Assembly (NCBI RefSeq): GCF_007990935.1
Contig: NZ_BJXJ01000039.1
Span: 1 to 36,289, forward strand
Origin: Vibrio sagamiensis NBRC 104589
GTDB taxonomy: Bacteria > Pseudomonadota > Gammaproteobacteria > Enterobacterales > Vibrionaceae
Length of the DNA: 36,289 bases
Reading direction: 5' to 3'
The notes under the pieces are model-generated. The model had not been told where the DNA came from. It made no database searches and saw only the letters and a list, made by a program, of their open reading frames with translations. Shown piece after piece: positions 1 through 9,133 of the stretch. The number at the start of each line of letters is the position of its first letter. The stretch's first letter is position 1. A program made the translations under genes and the position numbers.

Positions 1-470
1 ATCGTCACTGGAAGCCACTTGCCCATCGGTGTCGGCGTCAACCAACGCACCTAAATAAGTGGTACCGTCCATTACATGGCAAGGCCCGTTCTCTGATAAT
101 GTGGTTTTGTAGCTATCAGGGGCATCACCCAAATCAACCGTACTATTAAGGCCTAATAGTGATGCAAATACACAACGAGCACCATCGTTAAGACTTGCAG
201 CTGAAACGTTTGCAGATAAAGTAGGGGATGCAAGATGGAATGGGTTTGAAGCATCCACTTTGTAAGTTCTCCCGCTAGTGTTGTCACCAATATAGAAGTT
301 GCCATCACCATCAAAATACGCAGCGCCGAATATACCGCCAACACCACCACCGATACTGACTACAATTTTTGCCACTGGATCGATTTTGATGAAGCTGCCG
401 TTGTGTACTTTCGCGTAAATCAACCCATCTTACGGATTGAAAGCAAAATCGAGGATAGGATTAGATAAGC
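1..470 (-). pseudogene. Broken GEVED-domain surface/secreted protein, fragment
   Basis: Read on the minus strand, one frame translates as a recognisable protein piece that continues past the left edge. It starts near 470 with a NP-x-LDFAFNP motif, then YAKVHNGSFIKIDP and FGAAYFDGDGNFYIGDN, which match the sugar-lactone-lactonase-like propeller repeats found before GEVED domains. It then gives DLGDAPDSYKT followed by LGALVDADTDGQ, the GEVED-domain signature of large marine bacterial surface proteins. An in-frame TAA at 432-430 interrupts it between FAFNP and DGLIYAKV, where family members read straight through, and no plausible start lies downstream. The 5' part is missing beyond about 470, where unrelated sequence begins. 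I infer a truncated, inactivated gene whose replicon junction lies at about 470. Confidence 0.6.
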
Positions 471-1066
471 AAAGTACGTCTAATGATCTCATTATCCATA
501 TAAAAAAATATGTTCAAGCTGTAAGCGAAGAAGGTTGGCTAGGAAAAAACACGATTAAAATAAAAATCCAAGCTCATCGGTTAAGTTTCGATAATACAAA
601 TAATAACACCCAATATTTAGGAAATATAAAAGCCTAGTTTGGTAGAAACTGAACTTTTATAAATAGGAAAAAGTTATGAATTTGGATCATTTTGAATAGA
701 ATCTACATGTAAATTATTGGGACATTTCCGTAAGTACCGATAAATGTTTAGTAAAAGTTGATCAAGTACCACTGGGAAGTGGATTTAGTATGTTCCGGGA
801 TATTGTTTTGCAGATATCTTTATTTATTTTTCAGGGTCAACGAATCGATTTAAAGATGCTGAACTTGTATAACACCTCAGTTGATGTTGTGATTTAGAAG
901 TCAATACTCTGAATAGTCACAGTCACCACTTTTTATGTTACTAAACCCTGTGACTATAACACTCAATTTCCCTATCGTTTTCACTCATTGTAACACGCAT
1001 CTAATTCATGAAGCGTTGATACATCAATTAAGTATTCACAGGATACTTTTTAATAGCATTCAAAAC

Positions 1067-1093
1067 TGTCATTATTCAGGCTGAATAATGACA
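1067..1093. repeat. 27-bp perfect palindrome
   Basis: Arms of 13 bases, TGTCATTATTCAG and its exact reverse complement, are separated by a single G at 1080. On the plus strand six A residues follow the 3' arm, so it does not look like a plus-strand terminator. On the minus strand the hairpin is followed by G then TTTT, so a weak minus-strand terminator for whatever was transcribed leftward is possible. A protein-binding site or recombination site is equally possible. Confidence 0.6.
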
Positions 1094-1383
1094 AAAAAGC
1101 ACCGCCAATCGTCACAGATATAGCGAATGCGTTATTACAAACATCGACCAATAAATTACAATAAGGCAAGTAGAATAGGGCAGGTCTTCAACATAACCAA
1201 ATACACACTACCAATATAAACAGTAATGAATAACTCCTACTGCAGCCATACCAATACAAATATAAAAAGCAAACTCTATGTTGTTAGCCTTTAAATCACC
1301 TTAGCCAACTGTAGCTCAGAAGTGATGAAACACTTAGAGTTTCACTCACCAAATACAACAAAACCCTAACATTTAAAAACATT

Positions 1384-1404
1384 TATCTTACATAGCATAA
1401 GATA
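1384..1404. promoter_or_regulatory. Inverted repeat upstream of rep
   Basis: TATCTTA and TAAGATA form 7-base perfect arms around a 7-base centre, about 100 bases before the rep start. The position fits an operator in the rep control region, but this rests on symmetry and location only. Confidence 0.3.
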
Positions 1405-1452
1405 CATAATTTAGTCATTAATAACAGAATTTAGGTTTAAAATACTTCCAAA

Positions 1453-1470
1453 ACACCTAAAACATGCCAT
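1453..1470 (+). promoter_or_regulatory. Single iteron upstream of rep, likely autoregulatory operator
   Basis: ACACCTAAAACATGCCAT matches the unit repeated downstream of rep (typical copy ACACCTAAAATATGTCAT), in the same orientation, and ends 35 bases before the rep ATG. Rep_3 initiators commonly repress their own promoter by binding iteron-like or half-iteron operators. The placement of this lone copy fits that role. Confidence 0.5.
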
Positions 1471-1505
1471 AATTACCTATATTGTGTTACTTAAGGAATT
1501 TTAGG

Positions 1506-2582
1506 ATGAGCGACGAAGAATACTTTTATCCAGTCGTTAGTGACAACTTGCCTAAACATATAAAGAAAGGACATCAGCTTGTCTTTAGTCGACAAGACCT
1601 TTCAGCCCGTGAAGCAGATATGTTTGCTCTGATGATCGCTCACATGAAAGCCCATGATTGGGACCGAAGCACTCCACACTATGAATTTACCTCCCATCAA
1701 CTATCTGAATGGCTAGGTGTCGAGTCTAAGCATATTGGGAGTAATCTCAGTCCTGTAGCAAACCGCTTAGCAAGCCGAAAAATTGGTATCAAAGTAGAAA
1801 CAGCTAAAGATGGTGTCGAGTTTGATTATCGTCCATTATTTAAGCACATCGCTTATAAAAACGGTACATTAACAATGGTTCCTAACGATATGTTGAAATC
1901 AGAATATATCGAATACAACCAAGGCTTTGCCCTAATAAATACACGTAACTTCTTTGACGTTAAGAAAGAATACTCAAAGCGTCTCTATGAATTACTGAGT
2001 CGTTTCAAAGATAAAGGCTTTGAGATGCATCAACAAAAACTAGAGGAATTGAAAGGGGTCTTCGGCCTGCTCGATGAAGCAGGTAAACTCAAAAAGGATA
2101 AAAGCTCCTTTAAAAATAACAGTGTATTTATGAAACGTTGTATACGAGAAAGTATAAAAGAGCTAACAGAACACCCACAGATCAGGAAAGAGTTGTTGTT
2201 CTTAGAGGGAGAAGGGGGAGAGAAAGGGTTTGATGTCATTAAAAAAGGACGTACGATAACCAGTATCAAATTTCTTTTTCGTTGGATCAAGCTTGGCACT
2301 GTCGAAGAGCTTAATCAACATGACGCATTGAAAACTATTCGTGAACTAGAACTTAAACGTTTACAAAATAAGATTACATTAAATGAATCAGAGCTTGAAG
2401 CTCTAGCGATTGCATATCGATATATTGGTAAAGATCAACATGCTATCAAAGTTGAAGAAAGTTTATCTAAACGACAATTAGGCCGTGACTCAAAAGATGA
2501 ACACAGCCATCTGGACGAGATTGACTCACTCCTTGATAAGATCGATACATTATCTGAAATTAGTGATAACCCAGACTATTAA
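1506..2582 (+). CDS. Plasmid replication initiator, Rep_3 (RepB) family
   Basis: This 358-residue protein is the initiator that should bind the iterons immediately downstream and open the origin. It shows the tandem winged-helix organisation of the Rep_3 superfamily (PF01051). The first half contains LVFSRQDLSAREADMFALMIAHM and a following helix-turn-helix region (HQLSEWLGVESKHIGSNLSP). The second winged helix has the conserved KKEYSKRLYELLSRFKDKGF motif typical of the family. The ATG at 1506 is preferred because AAGGA lies at 1493-1497 with ideal spacing. An upstream TTG at 1482 would add eight residues but has no ribosome site. The C-terminal 80 residues are charged and probably a tail outside the conserved domains. 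An iteron copy just upstream suggests autoregulation. Family assignment is confident, but I do not name a specific plasmid group. Confidence 0.9.
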   Translation: MSDEEYFYPVVSDNLPKHIKKGHQLVFSRQDLSAREADMFALMIAHMKAHDWDRSTPHYEFTSHQLSEWLGVESKHIGSNLSPVANRLASRKIGIKVETAKDGVEFDYRPLFKHIAYKNGTLTMVPNDMLKSEYIEYNQGFALINTRNFFDVKKEYSKRLYELLSRFKDKGFEMHQQKLEELKGVFGLLDEAGKLKKDKSSFKNNSVFMKRCIRESIKELTEHPQIRKELLFLEGEGGEKGFDVIKKGRTITSIKFLFRWIKLGTVEELNQHDALKTIRELELKRLQNKITLNESELEALAIAYRYIGKDQHAIKVEESLSKRQLGRDSKDEHSHLDEIDSLLDKIDTLSEISDNPDY

Positions 2583-2583
2583 G

Positions 2584-2927
2584 TGACATATTTTAGGTGT
2601 GCAGCTCCTATGACTAACAAAATAAAGGTCTCATTTTATTTTTAACGACACTTTTTAGGTGAAAAAAGTATATTGACACCTAAAATATGTCATACATTAA
2701 AAATAAAGGGCAATATCTATCAGTAATATCGGTATAGATCGTTCAAGACACCTAATTTGTGTACTGAAAACAAGGTTAACACCTAAAATATGTAACTAAT
2801 ACACCTTATATACGATCATTAACACCTAAATAATGTCATCATTACACCTTGATAATGATCATATATACCTAAAAAATGATCATTAGCACCTAAATAGTGT
2901 AATGCAAACACCTAATAAGTGATCATT
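2584..2927 (+). repeat. Iteron array of the Rep_3 origin
   Basis: Copies of a unit close to ACACCTAAATAATGTCAT occur at about 2676, 2748, 2779, 2801, 2822, 2844, 2865, 2885 and 2908 on the plus strand. Two inverted copies lie at 2584-2600 and 2647-2661, directly after the rep stop codon. From 2779 to 2927 the CACCT cores (2780, 2802, 2823, 2845, 2866, 2887, 2909) are spaced 21-22 bases apart, two helical turns, so the initiator would bind one face of the DNA. Even the degenerate members keep the CCT core and a TGATCAT or TGTCAT tail. This is the classic arrangement for iteron-controlled theta replication and copy number control. Confidence 0.9.
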
Positions 2928-3075
2928 AAACCCATATTAACCATTTAATTTCAACAACTTACAAGCTCTATAGATCTTATATATTTAATAGTTATTATAG
3001 TTTTAAATAGAAGATATAGATCTTTATAGCTAATGTGGATAACTGGAAAATCAAAGATTTACACAGTTTTCCACA
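2928..3075. other. Replication origin: AT-rich region and DnaA boxes
   Basis: Immediately after the last iteron comes a strongly AT-rich segment (about 2935-3030), the expected DNA unwinding element. It is followed by a perfect DnaA box in inverse orientation (TGTGGATAA, 3034-3042) and a one-mismatch box (TTTTCCACA, 3067-3075). Iterons, AT-rich DNA and DnaA boxes together define a Rep_3-type oriV. The exact unwinding site cannot be read from sequence alone. Confidence 0.75.
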
Positions 3076-3503
3076 TTAAAAATTAGATTTTTTGTTTTCT
3101 TTTAAGCAATCACAATCTAGGTTAAATCGAACAAAAAAGCTTGGATATATTTTTTATCGTAAGAGAATTCCAAGCAGAGCCATCTAAAAGCGTTGTAACG
3201 AGCAAGAAGCAACATCTAATCAAAACTCCTTATTACTTAAAGAAAAAGCTTGTACCAGCACATACAGAGGCTTATAGGATAGATAAAATGAAACAATGCC
3301 TTGAAAATATGCTATTAACAACAGTTGACCAACTTAACACAAGCATAGATCTCTAACTTCTTTTAGCACTTGTCGACACTGTTAAAGATATAAAACTCAA
3401 TTGACTAGTAAGGTACAAAATAAATTCGAAAACAACATTCTTATGGCTATTCATTGTTGGAAATAAATAGATGTCCATGAATATTTATAGAGAGATGAAG
3501 TTC
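3076..3503. other. Gene-poor stretch after the origin
   Basis: An open frame on the plus strand (about 3141-3356) has only a TTG start and no ribosome-binding site, and its product is not recognised. It may be a decayed gene fragment. Nothing else is seen before the terminator at 3504-3529. No partition genes are adjacent to the origin. Confidence 0.4.
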
Positions 3504-3529
3504 AAAAAAGCTGACCATCATGGTCAGCT
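3504..3529 (-). terminator. Rho-independent terminator of the DUF819 gene
   Basis: A perfect 9-base stem (AGCTGACCA and its complement) with a 3-base loop sits about 45 bases beyond the stop of the minus-strand gene. Read on the minus strand it is followed directly by a run of T residues (3508-3504). This is a textbook intrinsic terminator for leftward transcription. Confidence 0.85.
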
Positions 3530-3573
3530 AGTAAAGATTAGATGAAAAGGCCTGCTCTGTTACCATTATTTGA

Positions 3574-4800
3574 CTAGCCGATAGAAGCCATTTGCATAAT
3601 CAAACCACATATATATGCGCCATAAGTGCCAAGAGCGTAGCCAAACACTGCCATTAAGATACCGACTGGTGCCAAAGCTGGATGAAATGCAGCTGCAACG
3701 ACTGGCGCAGAGGCGGCACCACCTACATTGGCTTGACTACCAACAGCCATAAAGAATAGAGGTGCACGGATTAGCTTTGCCATAGCAATCATAATAATTG
3801 CATGAATTGATAACCAAGTGATGCCAATGAAGAAATATCCTGGGTTGTCAAAGATGGCTGTTACATCCATTTGCATACCAATAGTAGCAACAAGTATATA
3901 GATAAATAACGAGCCTACTTTTGATGCACCACTGTGTTCTAGCGTTCGTGATGATTTAAAGAATGATGCAATAAGAGCAAGGGAAGTAACAATAACAATC
4001 AACCAAAAGAAGCCAGAAGTCAGGCTATATTTTGCCAGTTCTGGATGGTTATTCGAGACCCAAGGTGCAATGAGATCACTACAAAAATGAGCAATAGCAG
4101 TCAAGCCAAATGCGATAGCTGACATTTTTACCAAATCTGTTGTTGTGGTTGGACGAGCATTTTCTTGCTCATATTTTTCAACAGTATCTTTTATTTCCTC
4201 GATCGAGGATGTATCCGCTTTTAACCATGCATCCACTTTCTTTTGACGTCCTGCCAAAATAAGTAAAACGGCCATCCAAATATTAGCGCAGATGACATCA
4301 ACGGTGATCATGGCTGAAAACAGCTGGTCATCCACTTCAAATACTTCTTTCATTGCAGCTTGGTTAGCGCCACCGCCAATCCAAGAACCGGCAACGGTTG
4401 TTAAGCCTCTCCATACATCACCGGATACTAAATCAGGGCTTATTTGGTCAATAATCAAAATAGCAAGTGGACCACCGATAATGATGCCCATTGTTCCGGT
4501 CAAAAACATTATTACTGCTTTTGAACCCAACCCCAAAATTTTTGGAATGTCTGCAGAAATGATCAATAAAACCAAAGCTGCTGGTAAAAGATAACGGCTA
4601 GCAACAAAATACAGTTTGGAACTTGACGCATCAATGATACCAAAACTGTTCAATAGAGAGGGAAGAAAGTAGCACAACAATAAACCTGGAATAAACGAAT
4701 AAAACTTTTTCAGTGCACTATTCTGGCTACTTTCAGTAATAAAAACTACGCCAAGTATAACAGCCAATATGCCCATGATGACAGCATCATTAGTAATCAT
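3574..4800 (-). CDS. DUF819 family inner-membrane protein (YjcL-like)
   Basis: A 408-residue multi-pass membrane protein with roughly ten hydrophobic helices. The family signature is clear: a GGGANQAAM motif in the middle and, near the C-terminus, GSQANVGGAASAPVVAAAF followed by HPALAPVGILMAVFGYALGTYGA, as in DUF819/YjcL proteins (PF05684). These resemble sodium-coupled secondary transporters with a two-fold repeat, but the substrate is unknown. A hydrophilic cytoplasmic loop (about residues 195-220) separates the two halves. The start at 4800 has AGGAGA at good spacing on the minus strand. The gene stands alone, with its own terminator at 3504-3529 and a perfect inverted repeat upstream at 4875-4890. 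Length matches the family, so it is probably intact and functional. Confidence 0.88.
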   Translation of the reverse strand: MITNDAVIMGILAVILGVVFITESSQNSALKKFYSFIPGLLLCYFLPSLLNSFGIIDASSSKLYFVASRYLLPAALVLLIISADIPKILGLGSKAVIMFLTGTMGIIIGGPLAILIIDQISPDLVSGDVWRGLTTVAGSWIGGGANQAAMKEVFEVDDQLFSAMITVDVICANIWMAVLLILAGRQKKVDAWLKADTSSIEEIKDTVEKYEQENARPTTTTDLVKMSAIAFGLTAIAHFCSDLIAPWVSNNHPELAKYSLTSGFFWLIVIVTSLALIASFFKSSRTLEHSGASKVGSLFIYILVATIGMQMDVTAIFDNPGYFFIGITWLSIHAIIMIAMAKLIRAPLFFMAVGSQANVGGAASAPVVAAAFHPALAPVGILMAVFGYALGTYGAYICGLIMQMASIG

Positions 4801-4874
4801 TAGTAATTTCTCCTGTTAGGTGAGTAAAAATACCTCACTCTTTAAGTTCGGGACTATAGCGCTATGAATTATCT

Positions 4875-4890
4875 GTTACAACATTGTAAC
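4875..4890. promoter_or_regulatory. Candidate operator for the DUF819 gene
   Basis: GTTACAA-CA-TTGTAAC is a perfect inverted repeat 75 bases upstream of the DUF819 start codon. Size and position fit a dimeric repressor or activator site. The cognate regulator is unknown. Confidence 0.35.
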
Positions 4891-5807
4891 TATAAGCAAA
4901 ATCTGTGATTTTTTTGTTTAATACATTATTTCTATGGATTTTATATTGTTGATAAGTATAAATCAGATCAATCTTATCTGAGTTTCTTTTTAGATTAGAA
5001 ATAAGAATATAAACAGCTATCAATATGAAAAGAAAAATAATAATCTAAAAAGTGTCAGATAATGATGCCTTTCTTTTATTCGTTCGTTAAAACAACAGGA
5101 ATGTATTTTTTATGTTAATAATAAAATCACTAATTATTGGCGGTAGATCTGCAATAATTCTAGCTGGATCGCATAAATGGATAATTATAGCTTGGTCTAT
5201 CCTTAATTGTATGCCTTATTAATCATTTAAAGTGCATTAGCTTTCATAATAGGTTTGTTGTTTAAAATTACTGGAGGATACAAAATAGATACCTTTGAGG
5301 AACACTGCCGTATTGCCGTATAAAACCTAATCAACTGTATAAGTTTTGTGCCATTGTTTGTGAAATACTAAGGCTAAACAGTATCAAATAGTGCCGTCTT
5401 TAATGACAATAAAATCTATTCTAGAAATTGATATGGCTGATAAGAAAAGTCTCATAATAGCGAGTGGTTCTGAAGACAAAATCAAGGTAAACAGGCTTAA
5501 TTTTTATTCAAACAGAACAATAAATTGATGGCTTGTGATCAATCCTATTTAAAATTTTATAGTTACGAACATTTTCGAAATCAGTAACTATTTTTACTTT
5601 ATTGATCACATTTTTAGAAACATTTCATCCAACATTTTTAATCTTTACTAGCATGTTAAGTAGTTAATTTTCAAAGATTTATTATTGTTTTTATTATTGT
5701 TTACTTATAGAGCCATCAAAGGTTCAAGGGCATAAGCAACATTCAATAGGAATGATAGTGAGTAAAAATTACGAGATAAAGTAGAATTTTGATGGAGTTA
5801 TTCATAA
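4891..5807. other. AT-rich intergenic stretch upstream of the biosynthetic operon
   Basis: Almost 900 bases without a convincing gene. Two very short open frames (about 5113-5221, a hydrophobic peptide, and 5403-5528) lack ribosome sites and are not recognised. A GGCGGTAG octamer, the conserved start of RfaH ops elements, occurs at 5139-5146, but the rest of the ops consensus is missing. A terminator-like hairpin lies at 5559-5595. The promoter of the operon starting at 5808 should lie after that hairpin. Confidence 0.4.
5559..5595 (+). terminator. Candidate intrinsic terminator or attenuator
   Basis: ATAGTTAC (5559-5566) pairs perfectly with GTAACTAT (5584-5591), and five T residues end the structure. 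The 17-base loop contains a smaller CGAA...TTCG pairing. It lies about 210 bases ahead of the oxygenase gene, so it could end upstream transcription or act as an attenuator of a long leader. GC content of the stem is low, so efficiency is uncertain. Confidence 0.35.
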
Positions 5808-6608
5808 ATGATGTGTAACGCAGAATTAAAGGTGATGGAAAGTTATCAAAGCTTAAAATTACCAAAAATGTGCTTTCATAAGTTAGATAGTGCTGATGCT
5901 TTAATACCAATCGATTTATACAACTTCATTTTAAATAAAATTGGATTGCTAATTATTGATGTTGGATTTGATAATAAAAATACATCTATCTTGGAAAAAA
6001 TAGTTTCTACTTTAGGGAGAGCTCATACTCATAGTTCGGATGAAGATGCTATATGGCACATTAAGCAAGGTGGAATTAATGGAAATGAAGTATTAGCGCG
6101 TTCACATAAACTTGATGAGTTTGTATTGCATACGGATTGTTCATATGAACGACATGTTCCTAATTTTTTCGCACTTCAATGTATTCGATCGGATAAATTA
6201 GGAGGAGGGAAAAATTTATTTGTTGATGCATCGACACTTATCCAGCACCTTAGTCAATCATCGATAAAAACACTACAAACTGAAGCTGTAGAGATTAAAG
6301 TTCCTCTTGAATTTAAAAGGGATGTCGAAACAATTAATGCACATATTATAGATGCAAATCTAAATGTGAGATACCGTAAGGAGTTAATCGTTGAGTCATC
6401 TTTAAGTGAAAACTTAAAAATTGCACTTGATGAATTTGATCAACTATGTAAATCCCCTTTTTTAAATCGATGGTTTGAGCTCAATGATAATCAAATTCTC
6501 ATTTTAGATAATAGAAGATACCTACATGCAAGAACTAAAATCATAGATAAAGATAGGCACCTAATGAGGATAAGGTTTTTTATAGATAGACATTATTCAA
6601 TGGTTTAG
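5808..6608 (+). CDS. TauD/TfdA-like Fe(II)/2-oxoglutarate oxygenase
   Basis: A 266-residue enzyme of the clavaminate-synthase/TauD fold. The iron-binding triad is visible as H108-T-D110 (LHTDCSY) and H240 in LDNRRYLHARTKI. R254 in RHLMRIRF lies at the position of the 2-oxoglutarate-binding arginine. Such enzymes hydroxylate or desaturate small molecules or carrier-bound amino acids. It is the first gene of a four-gene operon, with only 28 bases to the ATP-grasp gene. GGAG at 5794-5797 supports the ATG at 5808, although a second ATG follows immediately. Codon use is extremely AT-rich, like its operon partners. I infer a tailoring step in an unknown small-molecule pathway; the substrate cannot be deduced. 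Confidence 0.82.
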   Translation: MMCNAELKVMESYQSLKLPKMCFHKLDSADALIPIDLYNFILNKIGLLIIDVGFDNKNTSILEKIVSTLGRAHTHSSDEDAIWHIKQGGINGNEVLARSHKLDEFVLHTDCSYERHVPNFFALQCIRSDKLGGGKNLFVDASTLIQHLSQSSIKTLQTEAVEIKVPLEFKRDVETINAHIIDANLNVRYRKELIVESSLSENLKIALDEFDQLCKSPFLNRWFELNDNQILILDNRRYLHARTKIIDKDRHLMRIRFFIDRHYSMV

Positions 6609-6636
6609 GCTAATTATAAATATAAGAGAATGATAT

Positions 6637-7857
6637 ATGAAGCATAAAACTCCAAATAATAATTTAAGTGATTATTCTGAAATTTATAAGAAGTTTATTA
6701 TAAACTTATCGGGTAAAATGAATCTCAATTATTATGGGAAAGATTTTAGTCCATTCCCATTGATGATTAAATCAAGTATTAATGATGAAATAAAAAAAAT
6801 ACATGATGTACTAATTAAAGCAATTAAAAGTATCGTAGAAAATTATTTTATAGATGAGGAAATTCAAAAAATACTCCCTTTAACTAGCAAGCAAAAGAAA
6901 CTAATAAAACTATCGACTCATAAACCTTATCATTTGTTCTCTATTAGGCCAGATTTTTTATTCTCTGAAAGTGGTGATATTAAACTTTGCGAAGTTAACG
7001 CTCGATTTACATTTAATGGCTTTATTTCAACTTATTACTTAAATCAACAGTTAACGGAAGATTATGCTGGTATATTGAAGTTTGAAGATGAATTGATGGA
7101 AATCGTAGATAATTACTTATCGAAATTTGATTTAGCCAAGCCTATATTTATATTGCGAGATAAAGAAAAAGGATATGATATTAATACACTAAAGAGTTAT
7201 CTACGCTATAAAAATGTAAATGTTATTGATATTAAACCAAGTGAATTATACTTGAAAGGTAATTCTTTAAAAGGCAAAGGTGTTGACTGTGAACAACTTA
7301 TTATGGAATTACATCAATCAGAGCTGGATAATTTGGATCCACGTATAGCTGAGAATATCATATTAAATGTAAACTATGTCAATGATATCAGAACGATAAT
7401 GATTGTTCATGATAAGAGGTTATTCGTATGTTTATCAGATTTTGAGATCATGTCACGTTATCTCAATGAGCAAGATACATTGTATTTACTTCAGCATATT
7501 ATTCCTACTTATCTAATTGATAATGTAAAAAATGAAATTTTAAAAAATAAAAGTAATTGGGTTCTTAAAAAGTGTTTGAGTGGTAAAGGCGATGGCATGT
7601 ATATAGGTTCTGAAACTCCAATTTCCGATATTAAACATGTCATATCAGTAATGAATGATTTATATGTTGTTCAGCCCTACCTTACGCAAAAAAAGATAGA
7701 TATATTTTTTAATAATGAATATACACCTTGCCGTAGTGTTGGCATGATTTTGAGTTTAAATGGCTTGTATCAAGGTACAGGCTACTTTCGTACCTCGCCA
7801 GATCGGATCGTCGCTCTATCAAGAGGAGGGTATGCGGTTGCGGCATGTTTTATGTAA
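6637..7857 (+). CDS. ATP-grasp-like ligase (carboxylate-amine ligase)
   Basis: A 406-residue protein with ATP-grasp features. Around residues 104-124 there is a RPDFLFSESGDIKLCEVNARF segment, similar to the substrate/metal strand (xCEVNAR) of glutathionylspermidine-synthase-like and related ligases. Near 308-324, VLKKCLSGKGDGMYIG resembles the ATP-binding lysine and glycine-rich loop, and VVQPYL at about 344 matches the adenine-contacting strand. The enzyme probably joins a carboxylate to an amine through an acyl phosphate. It lies between the oxygenase and an exporter gene whose start overlaps its last codons, so it is translationally linked. The C-terminus (GYFRTSPDRIVALSRGG) also fits ATP-grasp metal-site residues. 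The exact subfamily is uncertain. Confidence 0.6.
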   Translation: MKHKTPNNNLSDYSEIYKKFIINLSGKMNLNYYGKDFSPFPLMIKSSINDEIKKIHDVLIKAIKSIVENYFIDEEIQKILPLTSKQKKLIKLSTHKPYHLFSIRPDFLFSESGDIKLCEVNARFTFNGFISTYYLNQQLTEDYAGILKFEDELMEIVDNYLSKFDLAKPIFILRDKEKGYDINTLKSYLRYKNVNVIDIKPSELYLKGNSLKGKGVDCEQLIMELHQSELDNLDPRIAENIILNVNYVNDIRTIMIVHDKRLFVCLSDFEIMSRYLNEQDTLYLLQHIIPTYLIDNVKNEILKNKSNWVLKKCLSGKGDGMYIGSETPISDIKHVISVMNDLYVVQPYLTQKKIDIFFNNEYTPCRSVGMILSLNGLYQGTGYFRTSPDRIVALSRGGYAVAACFM

Positions 7858-9133
7858 AATCACATCCGAGACAGAAAAGATAGCGGTAACGATTTTTTTT
7901 GTTAATATCTTTGCCTATGGTCGTGGATTGTTTGCGACAATATTTGCAACCCGAGTTTCCACAGAAGGAATCGTGATTTTATCTTATGTTATGTCAATTA
8001 TCAATGTTGTTAATATGGTCATATTTGGAATGTTGAGTATTATTGGTATGGAGGTTGCAAAAGCTAAAAATAATATAGAATATCAACAATGCTTAGCAAG
8101 TTTCTTTACTGTTAGCTGTATGATTTCATGTGCTGTTATCATATTTATGTCTGTTTTTATGTTTATCTCGAGCCAAACGCATGGTGAGCTCAGTGTGAAG
8201 TTTATAATCACTTATTTATTTGGTTTGATACCATTCATATTCTCAACGACACTACGCTATTTTTTATTATCGCATTCTTATACATCTATCATAAGAAAAA
8301 CCAACATAATCACTTTTGTGCTCTGTATTTTATTTACTTTAATAATTCATTATTTTTTTGAACTGTCGATTATTAGCTTTTCAATAGGGTGCGGAGTAGG
8401 GTTTGTGTATAACCTTTTTCATCTCTTGTATTTTTCGATTAAAAAGGAAGTTGTGACCTATGATTTATTTTCTTATTTAAAGGGAATAAATAGAACAAAG
8501 ATAGTTAATTTAATTTATGAAGGCTGCAAAGTGTCAGTCGTGTATGCATCTGATGCTATTGTCATTGCTATTATCATATTATTGACTCTTACCTACCAAG
8601 AACACTACGTGATTGCTATTCAAGTTAGTTTACAAATATTTTTATTCACCTCATTTTGGATCACTGGCTTTTCTAATGGAATTATGATTACTTTACCTAA
8701 ATATCAATCAATAAAGCAATCAAAAAAAGCCATGATAATTGTAATTAATTACATTTTAAAAAGTGCATTGAAGTACTCAATATTAGTTTCTTTGATTTTA
8801 ATCCCATGTTTAGGAATTATACTAACGTCAATTTTTAATCTAAGTGGTGATTCTTATAAAGTAGCCAGCCAAGAAGCTTACTTAATTTTGATACTGATTT
8901 TCTTTGATTTTATTCGTCAATCCTTATTTTATATTCTTAGATTGTTTAATAAGGTGAATTTAGCTATTGGTATCTCATATAGTTTCTTTTTCTGCTCGGT
9001 TTTAATGATGATTATATTTTTAAATTTAAGGAACAGTCCAGTCACTTTTTTAATCTTTTATATAGGTGCATGTATATGTATTTCTGGTTGTTTTTTATGT
9101 AATCTCTATGGGCGTCAGTTTACAAGGAGGTAA
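7832..9133 (+). CDS. MATE/oligosaccharide-flippase-like membrane exporter
   Basis: An approximately 433-residue, highly hydrophobic protein with about twelve predicted membrane helices and short charged loops, the layout of the MOP exporter superfamily (MATE, polysaccharide flippases). No signature residues allow a finer call. The gene starts inside the end of the ATP-grasp gene. AGGAGG at 7824-7829 is very close to the ATG at 7832 and ideally spaced for an in-frame TTG at 7838, so the true start may be two codons downstream. Its stop overlaps the next start (TAATG). As the only membrane protein of the operon it most likely exports the pathway product or moves a lipid-linked intermediate. Confidence 0.7.
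   Translation: MRLRHVLCKITSETEKIAVTIFFVNIFAYGRGLFATIFATRVSTEGIVILSYVMSIINVVNMVIFGMLSIIGMEVAKAKNNIEYQQCLASFFTVSCMISCAVIIFMSVFMFISSQTHGELSVKFIITYLFGLIPFIFSTTLRYFLLSHSYTSIIRKTNIITFVLCILFTLIIHYFFELSIISFSIGCGVGFVYNLFHLLYFSIKKEVVTYDLFSYLKGINRTKIVNLIYEGCKVSVVYASDAIVIAIIILLTLTYQEHYVIAIQVSLQIFLFTSFWITGFSNGIMITLPKYQSIKQSKKAMIIVINYILKSALKYSILVSLILIPCLGIILTSIFNLSGDSYKVASQEAYLILILIFFDFIRQSLFYILRLFNKVNLAIGISYSFFFCSVLMMIIFLNLRNSPVTFLIFYIGACICISGCFLCNLYGRQFTRR

Larger units (their letters stand above)
640..1480. other. Non-coding stretch before the replication gene
   Basis: No reading frame here looks like a protein. Two structured sites stand out: a long perfect inverted repeat at 1067-1093 and a shorter one at 1384-1404. 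An iteron-like copy lies at 1453-1470. The rest is AT-rich with frequent stops in all frames. The leader and promoter of the replication gene must lie in its last 100 bases, but no single promoter can be assigned with confidence. Confidence 0.5.

Noticed and set aside
437..637. Plus-strand open frame of 66 codons
   Set aside because: It starts at a TTG without ribosome site and its first codons overlap the minus-strand GEVED fragment. The rest (NDLIIHIKKYVQAVSEEGW...) looks protein-like but matches no family I know; at best debris at a junction.
2584..2927. CRISPR array interpretation of the short regular repeats
   Set aside because: The repeat unit is contiguous at 21-22 bp with no unique spacers, sits next to a Rep_3 gene and matches iteron organisation.
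3141..3356. 71-codon frame after the Rep_3 origin
   Set aside because: TTG start, no ribosome-binding site and no recognisable family. Kept only as a note within the gene-poor stretch.
4292..4594. Plus-strand 100-codon frame inside the DUF819 gene
   Set aside because: Lies entirely within a well-supported membrane protein gene on the other strand and shows no start site or family resemblance.
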